Source of the DNA: an uncultured Clostridia bacterium
Lineage (GTDB): Bacteria > Bacillota > Clostridia > Oscillospirales > Ruminococcaceae
Direction: 5' to 3'
Length of the DNA stretch: 61,994 bases
Assembly: GCA_947627235.1 (NCBI GenBank)
Contig: CANQVG010000010.1
Span: forward strand, 1-61,994
Shown: positions 34,766-43,506 of the stretch, piece by piece
How positions within the stretch are numbered: the first letter of the stretch is position 1
How the letters are laid out: each line of letters opens with the position of its first letter
Notes under the pieces: generated by a model
The model's database searches: none
Told to the model about the DNA's origin: nothing
Seen by the model: only the letters and a program-made list of their open reading frames with translations
Translations under genes and position numbers: made by a program

Positions 34766-35662
34766 ATGGCACAGGTAAAAACGGTTCTCAAAAAAATATT
34801 CAATCCGCCGCCGCTTTGGACGGTGATTCTTGCTGCTGTCGGCTACGTAGCTGTACTCGCAGTGCCGATATTCGGCATCGCAGACCCGACGTTTTGCTAT
34901 GTCGCCTATACGCTCTCGGCGTATGCCCTTGTGATAACCGTGACGGGTCTGAAGTATTTTAAACCCGCAGTCTCGGCGCTGAAAAAGCGCGTCTCGGAAA
35001 GCGGACCGGTAAAAAAGCTTCGTTCCACCGCACTCGGCAAAAGATACGTCGGCGATATCCGTTTCCGCACGAGGATTTCGCTGTATATCGGTCTCTCCGT
35101 AAATGTCTGCTACATAATAATAAAGCTCTGCGCGGGAATAAGATACCGTTCGGCTTGGTTTGTTTCGCTTGCGGTTTATTATATTCTACTCGCGCTGATG
35201 AGGCTGCTCCTCGCGGCAAAGACATCGGTCGGCGAACCGCGCGCCGAGCTTCGGCTTTACAGATTCTGCGGTATAATACTGCTGCTGATGAATCAGGCGC
35301 TCGCAGGAATCGTGGCATTTATTGTTCATCAGAACCGAGGATTCGATTATCCGGGGTATCTTATATACGCAATGGCGTTTTACTCCTTCTATGCGGTGAT
35401 TACGGCAGCGGTTAGCGCCGTAAAGACCCGCAGACACCGAAGTCCTGTTCTTTCGGCGGCGAAAGCCGTGAACCTTGTGGCGGCGCTGGTTTCTCTTCTG
35501 TCTTTGACCACGGCTATGATCGCGCGGTTCGGCGGAAACGACAGCCCCGATTTTCGCAGGATAATGACCGCTTCCGTCGGCGGCGGGATATGCACGGCTG
35601 TGATAGTTATGGCGGTTTATATGATTTTCGCAGCGAATAAGAAGCTGAAAAATATAAAATAA
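34766..35662 (+). CDS. Polytopic membrane protein of unknown function
   Basis: I recognise no family in this 298-residue protein. It has about eight predicted membrane helices in pairs, a basic cytosolic loop between helices two and three (KKRVSESGPVKKLRSTALGK), and a short soluble segment GGNDSPDFRRI before the last helix. CGGAGGAAAA precedes the ATG. It is 40 bases after the CPBP protease and probably co-transcribed with it. Confidence 0.75.
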   Translation: MAQVKTVLKKIFNPPPLWTVILAAVGYVAVLAVPIFGIADPTFCYVAYTLSAYALVITVTGLKYFKPAVSALKKRVSESGPVKKLRSTALGKRYVGDIRFRTRISLYIGLSVNVCYIIIKLCAGIRYRSAWFVSLAVYYILLALMRLLLAAKTSVGEPRAELRLYRFCGIILLLMNQALAGIVAFIVHQNRGFDYPGYLIYAMAFYSFYAVITAAVSAVKTRRHRSPVLSAAKAVNLVAALVSLLSLTTAMIARFGGNDSPDFRRIMTASVGGGICTAVIVMAVYMIFAANKKLKNIK

Positions 35663-35664
35663 AA

Positions 35665-35691
35665 CGGCTTTAAGCCGCTTTTATTTTTTAA
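35665..35691 (+). terminator. Terminator after the polytopic membrane protein gene
   Basis: A small CGGCT/AGCCG stem with a three-base loop is followed by CTTTTATTTTTT. Confidence 0.65.
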
Positions 35692-35874
35692 TATGGATAA
35701 ATAAGCTGAAATATTGCGGGACGTTTCCGGCGAGGACGGCGTAGGCAGAGCGCCCGTATAGCGTGGGAAAAACTGTTGATGAACTCTTCTTTTCGCGTCT
35801 GGTGTATTCCGTATTTGTCATATGCTGCTTTCGTAAATAAAAACATTTAATGTCAGATAGTAAATCGCGGACAC

Positions 35875-35900
35875 AAAAAAGCAGCCACACGGGTGACTGC
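35875..35900 (-). terminator. Terminator of the minus-strand membrane-anchored protein gene
   Basis: On the minus strand GCAGTCAC and GTGGCTGC pair around a four-base loop and are followed by TTTTTTGTG. Between this and the previous terminator (35692-35874) I see only an unconvincing minus-strand open frame. Confidence 0.8.
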
Positions 35901-35938
35901 TTTCTGCCGGACGAAATTATACGGCTGTGTTTTTGAAA

Positions 35939-36451
35939 TCAGGGCGGTTCGCTTACGCTTGTTACCGTCCACTCTCCGGATTCGGTTTTTGCTATAGTAC
36001 ATCTGGTCAAAACATCCCATGAGCCGTGAATGAGGTCGCCGGTGTAATCACGGCGGGCAAGCGAGTAGTAAAACCATACGCTGCCTTCGTCGCCGTGAAT
36101 AACGCATTTGACTAAGTCCGCCGTGACCTCGGCCTCTGCGGGTTTTGAATAATAGGGAAAATAATAATACTTTGACAGCGCATCTGTAGGAGGGGCGGAC
36201 TGCTCGTCGCCGGTATACTCCATACAAGCCCGTGCGCGTCTGACGATGTCTAAACCAACTTTTGTTTCTTTCGGGCTTTGGAAAGTATATAATTCGGAAC
36301 AATCTTTGCCGAAATGTTCAAAACTATATATCATCTGATATCTGAACGCGCCGGGGAAAGGAAGCATACCCATATACCCTAAAATAATCAAAACTATGAT
36401 TACCAGAGGGATAACTATATATCTTAGCTTAAAAGCTTTTTTGTTCTCCAT
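35939..36451 (-). CDS. Membrane-anchored protein of unknown function
   Basis: The 170-residue protein has a basic N-terminus and one membrane segment (YIVIPLVIIVLIILGYMGML), then a domain predicted outside the membrane with Tyr-rich and Cys-containing stretches (RRARACMEYTGDEQSAPPTD, VKCVIHGDEGSVWFYYSLAR). It ends in a beta-rich GEWTVTSVSEPP. No family recognised. Two Cys could form a disulfide. It lies 29 bases after the flavin reductase stop and may be co-transcribed. Confidence 0.7.
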   Translation of the reverse strand: MENKKAFKLRYIVIPLVIIVLIILGYMGMLPFPGAFRYQMIYSFEHFGKDCSELYTFQSPKETKVGLDIVRRARACMEYTGDEQSAPPTDALSKYYYFPYYSKPAEAEVTADLVKCVIHGDEGSVWFYYSLARRDYTGDLIHGSWDVLTRCTIAKTESGEWTVTSVSEPP

Positions 36452-36480
36452 TTTTAGACCTCAGAAGACAGGGGACTTTT

Positions 36481-37044
36481 TTATTTTATTTTCACCCCGT
36501 CTTTGAAGGCATCTCCCACGCGTTCCGTGACCTTGTAGTAACCGTGGGTGTATGGGTCAAACGCAATGGCGTTTACGAGCGACATATCGAGCTTTCCGTT
36601 CGGCATAACGCTCTCGTCGGCGGTGACGTTCACAACTTTGCCGATAACGCCGCAGCCGTATTCATTGTCCTGATACTCTATAAACTCACATTCGAGGCAA
36701 ATCGGGAACTCGTTGATAACCGGTGCGTCTACCGTTTCGGCTTTGCTTGCCGTAAGTCCGCTCTTTTCAAATTTTTTCGGCTCCTTGTTTCCCGAAGCGA
36801 TGCCGAAATAGTCCGCCTCGACTACATGGGCTGCGTCGGCAATCCCGACTGTAAATGCGCCCCTTGCCCTGATATTCTGAACCGTTTTGTGCGATTCGGA
36901 AAGATTCAGCGCAACCGTGTTTCGCTCCTGCATGGTACCCCATGCCGCGTTCATGACGTCGACCGTGCCGTCGTCGTTATAGGTTGCGATCATCAGCACA
37001 GGCATCGGGAAAATTCCCTCGGTTATATTCAGCTTTTTTCTCAT
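36481..37044 (-). CDS. Flavin reductase-like FMN-binding protein (flavoredoxin type)
   Basis: The 187-residue cytoplasmic protein has the FMN-binding split barrel of the flavoredoxin group: ITEGIFPMPVLMIATYNDDG at the start, then DVMNAAWGTMQERNTVALNL, SHKTVQNIRARGAFTVGIAD and ADYFGIASGNKEPKKFEKSG. A later LVNAIAFDPYTHGYYKV segment is also typical. Such proteins carry electrons from NAD(P)H or ferredoxin to flavins. Its own promoter lies upstream. Confidence 0.9.
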   Translation of the reverse strand: MRKKLNITEGIFPMPVLMIATYNDDGTVDVMNAAWGTMQERNTVALNLSESHKTVQNIRARGAFTVGIADAAHVVEADYFGIASGNKEPKKFEKSGLTASKAETVDAPVINEFPICLECEFIEYQDNEYGCGVIGKVVNVTADESVMPNGKLDMSLVNAIAFDPYTHGYYKVTERVGDAFKDGVKIK

Positions 37045-37093
37045 TATGATTACCTCGTTTCTTCATAATTACGCGCTTGGCGTATTTAATAAT

Positions 37094-37121
37094 ATTATAG
37101 CAGACGGCGTGAAAAATGCAA
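37094..37121 (-). promoter_or_regulatory. Promoter of the flavin reductase gene
   Basis: On the minus strand TTGCAT (37121-37116), a 16-base spacer and TATAAT (37099-37094). Between here and the tRNA (37122-37300) I see no supported gene. Confidence 0.75.
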
Positions 37122-37300
37122 GGGCTTTTGCATTTAAGACAGACGTTTAATGGAAGATTACGACGGCAAAATCAAAACCGTCACAAGCCCGCGCAATGAT
37201 TTGCACGGGGGACGTATTATCGTTTCTGAAACGGCAATGAGTCTGTTTCGCTGCTTGAGACGAAAAAGTGGCTGATTTAGGCGCATATCTTTAATAACTT

Positions 37301-37337
37301 TAAAATAAATCGCGGTAAGTCCAAAGGACTCGCCGCG
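37301..37337 (-). terminator. Terminator of the tRNA-Ser gene
   Basis: On the minus strand CGCGG and CCGCG enclose an inner AGTCC/GGACT stem, and ATTTATTTTA follows. Confidence 0.75.
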
Positions 37338-37340
37338 ACT

Positions 37341-37432
37341 TGGCGGAGCAGGAGAGATTCGAACTCTCGGTCCCGATTAAGGGATTACTCGATTTCGAGT
37401 CGAGCCCGTTATGACCACTTCGATACTGCTCC
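37341..37432 (-). tRNA. tRNA-Ser (anticodon CGA)
   Basis: On the minus strand the acceptor GGAGCAG pairs with CTGCTCC, followed by a discriminator G and encoded CCA. The anticodon stem CTCGA/TCGAG encloses loop CTCGAAA with anticodon CGA (reads UCG). A long variable arm pairs CCC with GGG, as expected for a class II serine tRNA, and the T arm has GAGAGTTCGAATCTCTC. It is a single isolated gene of 89 bases plus CCA. Confidence 0.95.
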
Positions 37433-37613
37433 GAATCGACAAACGCTATTTTATCACATCTTGCTGCGGATTGCAAGGGGTATTTTGATTTTTTTATTGT
37501 TTTTTCCTCTTGAATGTGTTATACTGCTTCGGCAGGGACGCCCGATCCGCAAAATAACCCAAAAAAATTTTTTCAAATGCCTTATTTTCGGCGTTTTTTA
37601 GTGAAAAATATTC

Positions 37614-37642
37614 TTGACAAATCGTGGCTGAGCCTGTATAAT
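37614..37642 (+). promoter_or_regulatory. Consensus promoter of the str operon
   Basis: TTGACA (37614-37619), a 17-base spacer and TATAAT (37637-37642) exactly match the sigma-A consensus. The leader of about 80 bases contains a hairpin formed by GCAAAACT and AGTTTTTGC. Confidence 0.92.
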
Positions 37643-37727
37643 ATCGTAGTATGCAAAACTATGGATTAGTGTGAGTTTTTGCGCGAATCCGCAGAACGCA
37701 TAATTTTTTCAAGAAAGGAGAGAAACT

Positions 37728-38144
37728 ATGCCGACGTTTAACCAGTTGGTTCGTAAGGGAAGAAGCCCTTTGGCGGATAAGTCCAAGTCACCGGCGCTTC
37801 AGGTGAGCTACAACTCAAAAAAGAAGACCGTTATCGACCAGAGCTGCCCGCAAAAGAGAGGCGTCTGCACAGCCGTTAAGACCGATACCCCTAAAAAGCC
37901 TAACTCAGCTATGAGAAAGATCGCAAGGGTAAGACTTACCAACGGCACAGAAGTCACCTGCTATATTCCCGGCATCGGGCACAACCTTCAGGAACACAGC
38001 GTTGTTCTCATTCGCGGCGGAAGAGTAAAGGACCTCCCCGGTGTTCGTTACCACATCATCAGAGGAACCCTTGATGCTCAGGGCGTTGCAAAGAGAATGC
38101 AGGGAAGGTCTAAATACGGCGCAAAGCGTCCGAAGACCAAATAA
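37728..38144 (+). CDS. rpsL: 30S ribosomal protein S12
   Basis: The 138-residue decoding-centre protein begins [15 protein letters not shown]. It contains [20 protein letters not shown] (the streptomycin-resistance Lys region), [40 protein letters not shown] (second resistance region) and [17 protein letters not shown] precedes the ATG. It is the first gene of the str operon. Confidence 0.98.
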   Translation: MPTFNQLVRKGRSPLADKSKSPALQVSYNSKKKTVIDQSCPQKRGVCTAVKTDTPKKPNSAMRKIARVRLTNGTEVTCYIPGIGHNLQEHSVVLIRGGRVKDLPGVRYHIIRGTLDAQGVAKRMQGRSKYGAKRPKTK

Positions 38145-38308
38145 TCCTGACCAAATTGCAAAAAAGCTAAAATCCGCCACAGTCGCGTGGAGTTTATCAT
38201 ATACATTTTTGTGTATAGGGTGCCTCCGAGCGTGCTGACGAGGTCGCCCGAAGTATTTCGGGTGAAAACGAGTACCAATGATATCATTTTATGAAGGAGG
38301 GAAGGAAA

Positions 38309-38779
38309 GTGCCAAGGAGAGGTAATGTTGCAAAGCGCGATGTTTTGCAGGACCCTATCTACAACTCTAAGCTCGTTACCAGACTTATCAACAACGTTAT
38401 GCTTGACGGTAAGAAGGGCGTAGCTCAGAAGATTGTTTACGGTGCATTCGAAATCGTAGAACAGAAGTCGGGCAAACCGGCTCTCGAAGCCTTTGAACAG
38501 GCTATGGAGAACGTAATGCCCAACCTCGAAGTCAAGGCCCGCCGTGTCGGCGGTGCTACCTATCAGGTCCCTATGGAAGTCAGACCCGAAAGGCGTCAGA
38601 CTCTGGGTCTCAGATGGCTTACCACCTATTCTCGTTCCCGCAACGAAAAGACTATGAAGGAAAGACTTGCAGGAGAAATCTTAGACGCTCTTAACGGAAC
38701 CGGCGGAGCTGTCAAGAAGCGCGAGGATACCCACAAGATGGCAGACGCCAACAAGGCGTTCGCACACTTCCGCTGGTAA
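38309..38779 (+). CDS. rpsG: 30S ribosomal protein S7
   Basis: The 156-residue 16S-binding assembly protein begins [20 protein letters not shown] and contains [20 protein letters not shown] and [20 protein letters not shown]. The start is GTG 38309, giving the normal length, with GGAGGG about seven bases upstream; the ATG at 38291 would put that site inside the gene. The 164-base spacer after rpsL is long for this operon and holds a CCCGAA/TTCGGG hairpin, a possible site for S7 feedback control. Confidence 0.97.
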   Translation: MPRRGNVAKRDVLQDPIYNSKLVTRLINNVMLDGKKGVAQKIVYGAFEIVEQKSGKPALEAFEQAMENVMPNLEVKARRVGGATYQVPMEVRPERRQTLGLRWLTTYSRSRNEKTMKERLAGEILDALNGTGGAVKKREDTHKMADANKAFAHFRW

Positions 38780-38900
38780 TTCGGGAGCGGAAATCGGAAA
38801 GCGGATATTTTCTGTTTTCTGATCTCTAACCACTATATTGATACTGATATCGCGGGGCGGGCAGCGAGTCTACCGCATCCCGTAAGAAATGGAGATTATT

Positions 38901-40985
38901 ATGGCAAGAGACGTATCTTTGTCAATGACTCGAAACATTGGTATTATGGCCCATATCGACGCGGGAAAGACTACCACCACTGAGCGTATTCTTTTCTATA
39001 CCGGTATCAACCATAAAATGGGCGAGACCCACGACGGTTCCGCCACTATGGACTGGATGGAGCAGGAGCAGGAGAGAGGCATAACCATCACTTCCGCCGC
39101 CACCACCGCCTACTGGAAGGGCCACAGAATCAATATCATTGACACCCCCGGCCACGTCGACTTTACCGTTGAGGTCGAGCGCTCGCTTCGAGTTCTCGAC
39201 GGCGCGGTGACAGTTCTCTGTGCAAAGGGAGGCGTTGAGCCGCAGACCGAAACCGTATGGAGACAGGCTGACAAATACAACGTCCCGAGAATGATCTATG
39301 TTAATAAAATGGACATTATGGGCGCCGATTTCTACCATGTTCTCGATATGATTCACCACCGTCTGAAGTGCAACGCCGTACCGATACAGCTTCCCATAGG
39401 AAGCGAGACCTTCTTCAAGGGCATAGTCGACCTTCTCGAAATGAAGGCGTATATGTACTATGATGACCTCGGAAAGGACATCAGGGTAGAAGATATTCCG
39501 GCAAATATGGCTGAGGATGCAGAAAAGTACCGCTCGCAGCTTGTTGAAGCCGTCGCCGAGCTTGACGACGGGCTTATGGAGAAATACCTCGGAGGCGAGG
39601 AGCTTTCCATTGATGAGCTCAAGGCGGGTATTCGCAAGGCAACAATAGCGAACCAGATGGTTCCCGTTACCTGCGGCACCTCTTATAAGAACAAGGGCGT
39701 CCAGAAGCTTCTCGACGCGGTTGTGGACTATATGCCCGCTCCGACGGATATCGAGGATATCAAGGGCGTCAACCCTGACACCGGCAAGGAGGAGACACGT
39801 CCTTCCGACGATAACGCTCCTTTTGCCGCGCTTGCATTCAAGATCGCGACCGACCCGTTTGTCGGAAAGCTCTGCTTCTTCAGAGTCTACTCCGGCACCC
39901 TTAACGCGGGCGAGACCGTTCTCAACTGCACCAAGGACGTAAACGAGCGTATGGGACGAGTTCTTCAGATGCACTCAAATCACCGCAAGGATATCGAAAC
40001 CTGCTACGCGGGCGACATCTACGCGGTCGTGGGCGTGAAGAACACCACCACCGGAGACACTCTTTGCGATCCCAAGCACCCGATTATCCTCGAATCGATG
40101 GAATTCCCGGAGCCGGTTATCAACCTCGCTATTGAGCCCAAGACCAAAGCAGGTCAGGAAAAAATGGCAATCGCCCTTTCCAAGCTCGCCGAGGAAGACC
40201 CGACATTCAGGACTTGGACCGACGATGAGACCGGACAGACCATTATCGCCGGAATGGGCGAGCTTCACCTCGAAATAATCGTAGACAGAATGCTCCGTGA
40301 ATTTAAGGTTGAAGCAAACGTGGGCGCGCCTCAGGTCGCCTACAAGGAAACCGTCAGAAAGACTGCCGACGTAGAAAACAAATACGCGCGTCAGTCGGGC
40401 GGTAAAGGTCAGTACGGACACGTCAAGATTAAGCTTGAGCCGAACGAATCCGGCAAGGGCTATGAGTTTATCAACAATATCGTCGGCGGCGCTATTCCGA
40501 AAGAATATATCCCCGCTGTCGACAAGGGTATTCAGGGCGCTATGAAGTCCGGCGTTTTGGCGGGATATCCGGTAGTTGACGTAAAGGTCACACTTTACGA
40601 CGGCTCCTACCACGAGGTTGACTCCTCCGAAATGGCGTTCTCTATCGCCGGCTCTATGGCTTTCAAGGACGCTATGAAAAAGGCGGACCCCGTAATTTTA
40701 GAGCCTATCATGAAGGTAGCCTGCATTGTCCCCGAGGAGTATATGGGAACCGCTATCGGCGACCTCAACTCTCGCCGCGGACAGATTCTCGGTCAGGAGA
40801 CCAATAACGGCGTAGCTCAGGTTGACGCGCTGGTTCCGCTCTCCGAGATGTTCGGCTACTCCAACGACCTGCGTTCCAAGACTCAGGGCAGAGGACAGTA
40901 CACTATGGAGCCTCACAGCTACACCGAGGTGCCGAAGTCGGTCGCCGAGGGCATTATGAGCGCCCGCAGGAAGAACGACGACTGA
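38901..40985 (+). CDS. fusA: Elongation factor G
   Basis: The 694-residue translocase GTPase has [16 protein letters not shown] (G1), [16 protein letters not shown] (G2), [16 protein letters not shown] (G3) and VNKMD (G4), followed by domains II-V including [18 protein letters not shown] and the C-terminal [20 protein letters not shown] 38901 ([10 protein letters not shown]) follows GGAG; an in-frame ATG twelve bases earlier overlaps that site. It is third in the str operon, 121 bases after rpsG. Confidence 0.98.
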   Translation: MARDVSLSMTRNIGIMAHIDAGKTTTTERILFYTGINHKMGETHDGSATMDWMEQEQERGITITSAATTAYWKGHRINIIDTPGHVDFTVEVERSLRVLDGAVTVLCAKGGVEPQTETVWRQADKYNVPRMIYVNKMDIMGADFYHVLDMIHHRLKCNAVPIQLPIGSETFFKGIVDLLEMKAYMYYDDLGKDIRVEDIPANMAEDAEKYRSQLVEAVAELDDGLMEKYLGGEELSIDELKAGIRKATIANQMVPVTCGTSYKNKGVQKLLDAVVDYMPAPTDIEDIKGVNPDTGKEETRPSDDNAPFAALAFKIATDPFVGKLCFFRVYSGTLNAGETVLNCTKDVNERMGRVLQMHSNHRKDIETCYAGDIYAVVGVKNTTTGDTLCDPKHPIILESMEFPEPVINLAIEPKTKAGQEKMAIALSKLAEEDPTFRTWTDDETGQTIIAGMGELHLEIIVDRMLREFKVEANVGAPQVAYKETVRKTADVENKYARQSGGKGQYGHVKIKLEPNESGKGYEFINNIVGGAIPKEYIPAVDKGIQGAMKSGVLAGYPVVDVKVTLYDGSYHEVDSSEMAFSIAGSMAFKDAMKKADPVILEPIMKVACIVPEEYMGTAIGDLNSRRGQILGQETNNGVAQVDALVPLSEMFGYSNDLRSKTQGRGQYTMEPHSYTEVPKSVAEGIMSARRKNDD

Positions 40986-41042
40986 TTTTGACTTGAAAAC
41001 CGCGCTTTTGCGCAAAAAAATTCAAAAATGTTTGCATAACGC

Positions 41043-41071
41043 TTGCATTTTTATCAAAAATCTGTTAAAAT
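41043..41071 (+). promoter_or_regulatory. Separate promoter of tuf
   Basis: TTGCAT (41043-41048), a 17-base spacer and TAAAAT (41066-41071), 36 bases before the tuf start. This lets EF-Tu be made in excess of the other str products. Confidence 0.75.
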
Positions 41072-41107
41072 CAATTTATCAAATGTTACTAAAGGGAGGA
41101 AATTCCA

Positions 41108-42310
41108 ATGGCAAAGCAGAAATTTGAAAGAACAAAACCCCATGTAAACATCGGAACCATCGGACACGTTGACCACGGCAAGACCACTCTTACCGCCGCC
41201 ATCACCAAGGTTCTCGCTATGAAGGGACAGGCCAAGTTCGAGGCATACGATATGATCGATAAGGCCCCTGAGGAAAGAGAGCGCGGAATCACCATCAATA
41301 CCGCCCACGTTGAGTATGAGACCGACAAGCGTCACTATGCTCACGTTGACTGCCCCGGCCACGCCGACTATGTAAAGAACATGATCACCGGTGCGGCTCA
41401 GATGGACGGCGCTATCCTCGTTGTTGCCGCTTCCGACGGCCCTATGGCTCAGACCCGTGAGCATATCCTGCTCGCCCGTCAGGTCGGCGTTCCGGCTATC
41501 GTTGTTTATATGAACAAGGTCGATCAGGTCGACGACGAAGAACTCCTCGAGCTCGTCGAGATGGATATCCGCGACCTTCTTAGCAAGTATGAGTTCCCCG
41601 GCGACGATATCCCGATCATCAAGGGTTCCGCTCTTCAGGCTCTCGAGTCTACTTCTACCGACCCGAACGCTCCCGAGTATGCTTCCATTCTCGAGCTTAT
41701 GGACGCTGTAGACTCCTATATTCCCACTCCTGACCGCAAGGCCGATCTTCCGTTCCTGATGCCTGTTGAGGACACTATGACCATCACCGGACGCGGCACC
41801 GTCGCTACCGGCCGTGTTGAGAGAGGCACCCTCAAGCTCGGCGACGAAGTTGAGATCATCGGTCTTACCGAAGAGAGAGCAAAGACCGTTGTTACCGGTA
41901 TCGAGATGTTCCGCAAGACCCTCGACTATGCCGAGGCCGGCGATAACATCGGCGCACTTCTCCGCGGCGTTCAGAGAAAGGACATCGAAAGAGGACAGGT
42001 TCTCTGCAAGCCCGGCTCCATTCATCCTCACACCAAGTTCAAGGGTCAGGTTTACGTTCTTAAGAAGGAAGAAGGCGGCCGTCACACTCCTTTCATGACC
42101 AACTACAGACCTCAGTTCTACTTCAGAACCACCGACGTTACCGGTGTCATCACCCTTCCCGAGGGCGTTGAGATGTGCATGCCCGGCGATAACGTTGAGA
42201 TGAGCGTTGAGCTTATCACTCCTATCGCTATCGAAGAGGGACTCCGCTTCGCTATCCGTGAGGGCGGCAGAACCGTAGGTTCCGGCGTTGTCACCGCTAT
42301 CAATGCTTAA
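41108..42310 (+). CDS. tuf: Elongation factor Tu
   Basis: The 400-residue GTPase delivers aminoacyl-tRNA to the ribosome. [15 protein letters not shown] (G1), [14 protein letters not shown] (G2), [20 protein letters not shown] (G3) and [11 protein letters not shown] (G4) are intact, and domains II and III end VAVI-type [19 protein letters not shown] precedes the ATG. Codon use is strongly biased, with long runs of ACC, GAC and GGC, as in the binding protein at 16.4 kb. Confidence 0.98.
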   Translation: MAKQKFERTKPHVNIGTIGHVDHGKTTLTAAITKVLAMKGQAKFEAYDMIDKAPEERERGITINTAHVEYETDKRHYAHVDCPGHADYVKNMITGAAQMDGAILVVAASDGPMAQTREHILLARQVGVPAIVVYMNKVDQVDDEELLELVEMDIRDLLSKYEFPGDDIPIIKGSALQALESTSTDPNAPEYASILELMDAVDSYIPTPDRKADLPFLMPVEDTMTITGRGTVATGRVERGTLKLGDEVEIIGLTEERAKTVVTGIEMFRKTLDYAEAGDNIGALLRGVQRKDIERGQVLCKPGSIHPHTKFKGQVYVLKKEEGGRHTPFMTNYRPQFYFRTTDVTGVITLPEGVEMCMPGDNVEMSVELITPIAIEEGLRFAIREGGRTVGSGVVTAINA

Positions 42311-42332
42311 TTGAGCGCTTAGCGTCAAAAAT

Positions 42333-42365
42333 AATCTCCTCCGAGCAATCGGGGGAGATTTTTTG
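42333..42365 (+). terminator. Terminator of tuf
   Basis: An 11-bp stem (AATCTCCTCCG with CGGGGGAGATT, one G-T pair) and six-base loop are followed by TTTTTT. The minus-strand small protein gene ends immediately after it. Confidence 0.9.
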
Positions 42366-42536
42366 TCACAGCCTGTTTTTGAAGCCGATAATCAATCCTG
42401 CCGTCAGAAGCACGATTGCAAGAGCATACGCAATAATGTATACCGAATTTGGAATACGGCAGTCTTTGTCAATGAGATGCTTTGTTATGTTCGCTGCCAA
42501 AACGATAAGCATCCCGCTCATTGTCAAAATGTTCAT
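42366..42536 (-). CDS. 56-residue membrane protein co-translated with an XRE regulator
   Basis: The sequence is MNILTMSGMLIVLAANITKH, a short polar loop LIDKDCRIPNSVY, then a second helix IIAYALAIVLLTAGLIIGF and a basic end. GGAGGG lies three bases before the ATG, and the ATG shares ATGA with the stop of the upstream regulator. The tight overlap and two-helix layout make it a likely real small gene. It may form a membrane partner for the regulator, which also has two C-terminal helices. Confidence 0.75.
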   Translation of the reverse strand: MNILTMSGMLIVLAANITKHLIDKDCRIPNSVYIIAYALAIVLLTAGLIIGFKNRL

Positions 42537-43057
42537 TTGCCCTCCTTGCGATTTTTCAATTTGCTTAACATCTTAAGCTTTGACGCCCTGAGTTTTGAAC
42601 CGTACCGGCTCAGGAAAATAAGCATCCAAAGGATTATCCCGAAATTCACTCCTCCCGAGAAACCTTTGAAAAAGCTCGCCAAGCTGCCGCTCACCTCGAA
42701 AAAATTCACCAAAAGCGCCGCTGCCGACAGCGCAAGGTCTATTGAGAGGAAGACGCGCAGCAATTTTGTCAGGCGCGCTTTTTCCTCACTTGCGTATTCC
42801 GCGACGTTTTCAACAGCCGCCGCAGTCTGTTCGTCCATATGATTCTCCTTTCTTTTTCCTTCGAGAATTTCGTCAACGCCTACGCCGTAAAATTTCGCAA
42901 GCTCCATAAGCAATGAGAGGTCGGGCATATTGTTGCCGTTTTCCCAGCGCGAAACGGAGCGGTTTGTCACCCCGAGCAGCTCGGCGAGCTGCTCCTGAGT
43001 GAGATTCTTTTCGACGCGGAGTTCCTTTAAGAACCGACCGATTTTTTGCTGATTCAT
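42533..43057 (-). CDS. XRE-family regulator with C-terminal membrane helices
   Basis: This is a 174-residue protein. Residues 1-65 are a Cro/CI helix-turn-helix (KIGRFLKELRVEKNLTQEQL, VTNRSVSRWENGNNMPDLSL). A linker rich in Glu follows, and the last 85 residues hold two hydrophobic helices (VFLSIDLALSAAALLVNFF and FGIILWMLIFLSRYG) and a Lys-rich tail. AAAAGGAGG precedes the ATG. Membrane-tethered XRE proteins of this kind are common in Firmicutes. The small membrane protein gene overlaps its end. Confidence 0.88.
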   Translation of the reverse strand: MNQQKIGRFLKELRVEKNLTQEQLAELLGVTNRSVSRWENGNNMPDLSLLMELAKFYGVGVDEILEGKRKENHMDEQTAAAVENVAEYASEEKARLTKLLRVFLSIDLALSAAALLVNFFEVSGSLASFFKGFSGGVNFGIILWMLIFLSRYGSKLRASKLKMLSKLKNRKEGK

Positions 43058-43103
43058 TTTTTTGCCTCCTTTTGATGATAATTATATCCGTGCGCAAAAA
43101 GAT

Positions 43104-43139
43104 TAACAGGACACGGCGCGGGAACTGCCGTATCCTGTT
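43104..43139 (-). terminator. Terminator of the MGMT-domain gene
   Basis: A 13-bp arm pair with one mismatch (AACAGGATACGGC with GCCGTGTCCTGTT) is followed on the minus strand by AATCTTTTTG. A minus-strand TATAAT for the XRE gene lies just beyond. Confidence 0.75.
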
Positions 43140-43146
43140 TAAAATT

Positions 43147-43452
43147 TCAGGGCTTCCAGCGGTATTTTTCCATTACCACTCTGCCGTCAGGGGTAAATTC
43201 CACCCCGTCGCGCTCTAAAAGCTCCCTCTGAACGTTTATCCCGCCGAATGCGAACGCCTCCGACAAGCCGCCGTCTTTGGTGACGACCCTGTAGCAGGGT
43301 ATTTCGCCGGGGTCGGGGTTGACGTGGAGCGCATATCCCACCACTCGCGACCAGCGCGGGTTGCCGGCGAGAGCCGCCACCTGTCCGTAGCTCGCGACGC
43401 GTCCGCGGGGAATCCGCCTTACGACCGCGTAGATTCTTTCAAATGTATTCAT
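43147..43452 (-). CDS. MGMT/Ada DNA-binding domain protein (alkyltransferase-like), PCYR active site
   Basis: The 101-residue stand-alone alkyltransferase C-domain has the recognition helix RGRVASYGQVAALAGNPRWS with VVGYALH (Arg finger region) and the active-site segment EIPCYRVVTKDGGLS. True O6-alkylguanine transferases have PCHR; alkyltransferase-like proteins replace Cys, usually with Trp. Here Cys is present but the following His is Tyr, which should weaken activation of the thiolate. It lacks the N-terminal MGMT domain. Its role is therefore probably lesion recognition, possibly with residual transfer activity. Confidence 0.85.
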   Translation of the reverse strand: MNTFERIYAVVRRIPRGRVASYGQVAALAGNPRWSRVVGYALHVNPDPGEIPCYRVVTKDGGLSEAFAFGGINVQRELLERDGVEFTPDGRVVMEKYRWKP

Positions 43453-43470
43453 ACTTTCTCCTAAAAACCG

Positions 43471-43500
43471 AGACTGCGGCAGGAAAAACCCCGCCGCAGT
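43471..43500 (-). terminator. Terminator of the GH31 alpha-xylosidase gene
   Basis: On the minus strand ACTGCGGC and GCCGCAGT pair around a 12-base loop, followed by CTCGGTTTTT. Confidence 0.75.
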
Positions 43501-43506
43501 TATTAT

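Noticed and set aside
35681-35890. 69-residue minus-strand frame between two terminators
   Set aside because: It crosses the terminator of the neighbouring gene, has no ribosome site and no recognisable sequence.
37150-37276. 41-codon frame between the flavin reductase promoter and tRNA-Ser
   Set aside because: There is no ribosome site and no resemblance to a known protein.
41003-41022. GCGC-TTTT-GCGC hairpin after fusA as a fusA terminator
   Set aside because: It is followed by A residues, not T, on the plus strand, so it cannot act as an intrinsic terminator for fusA; read-through into tuf remains possible.
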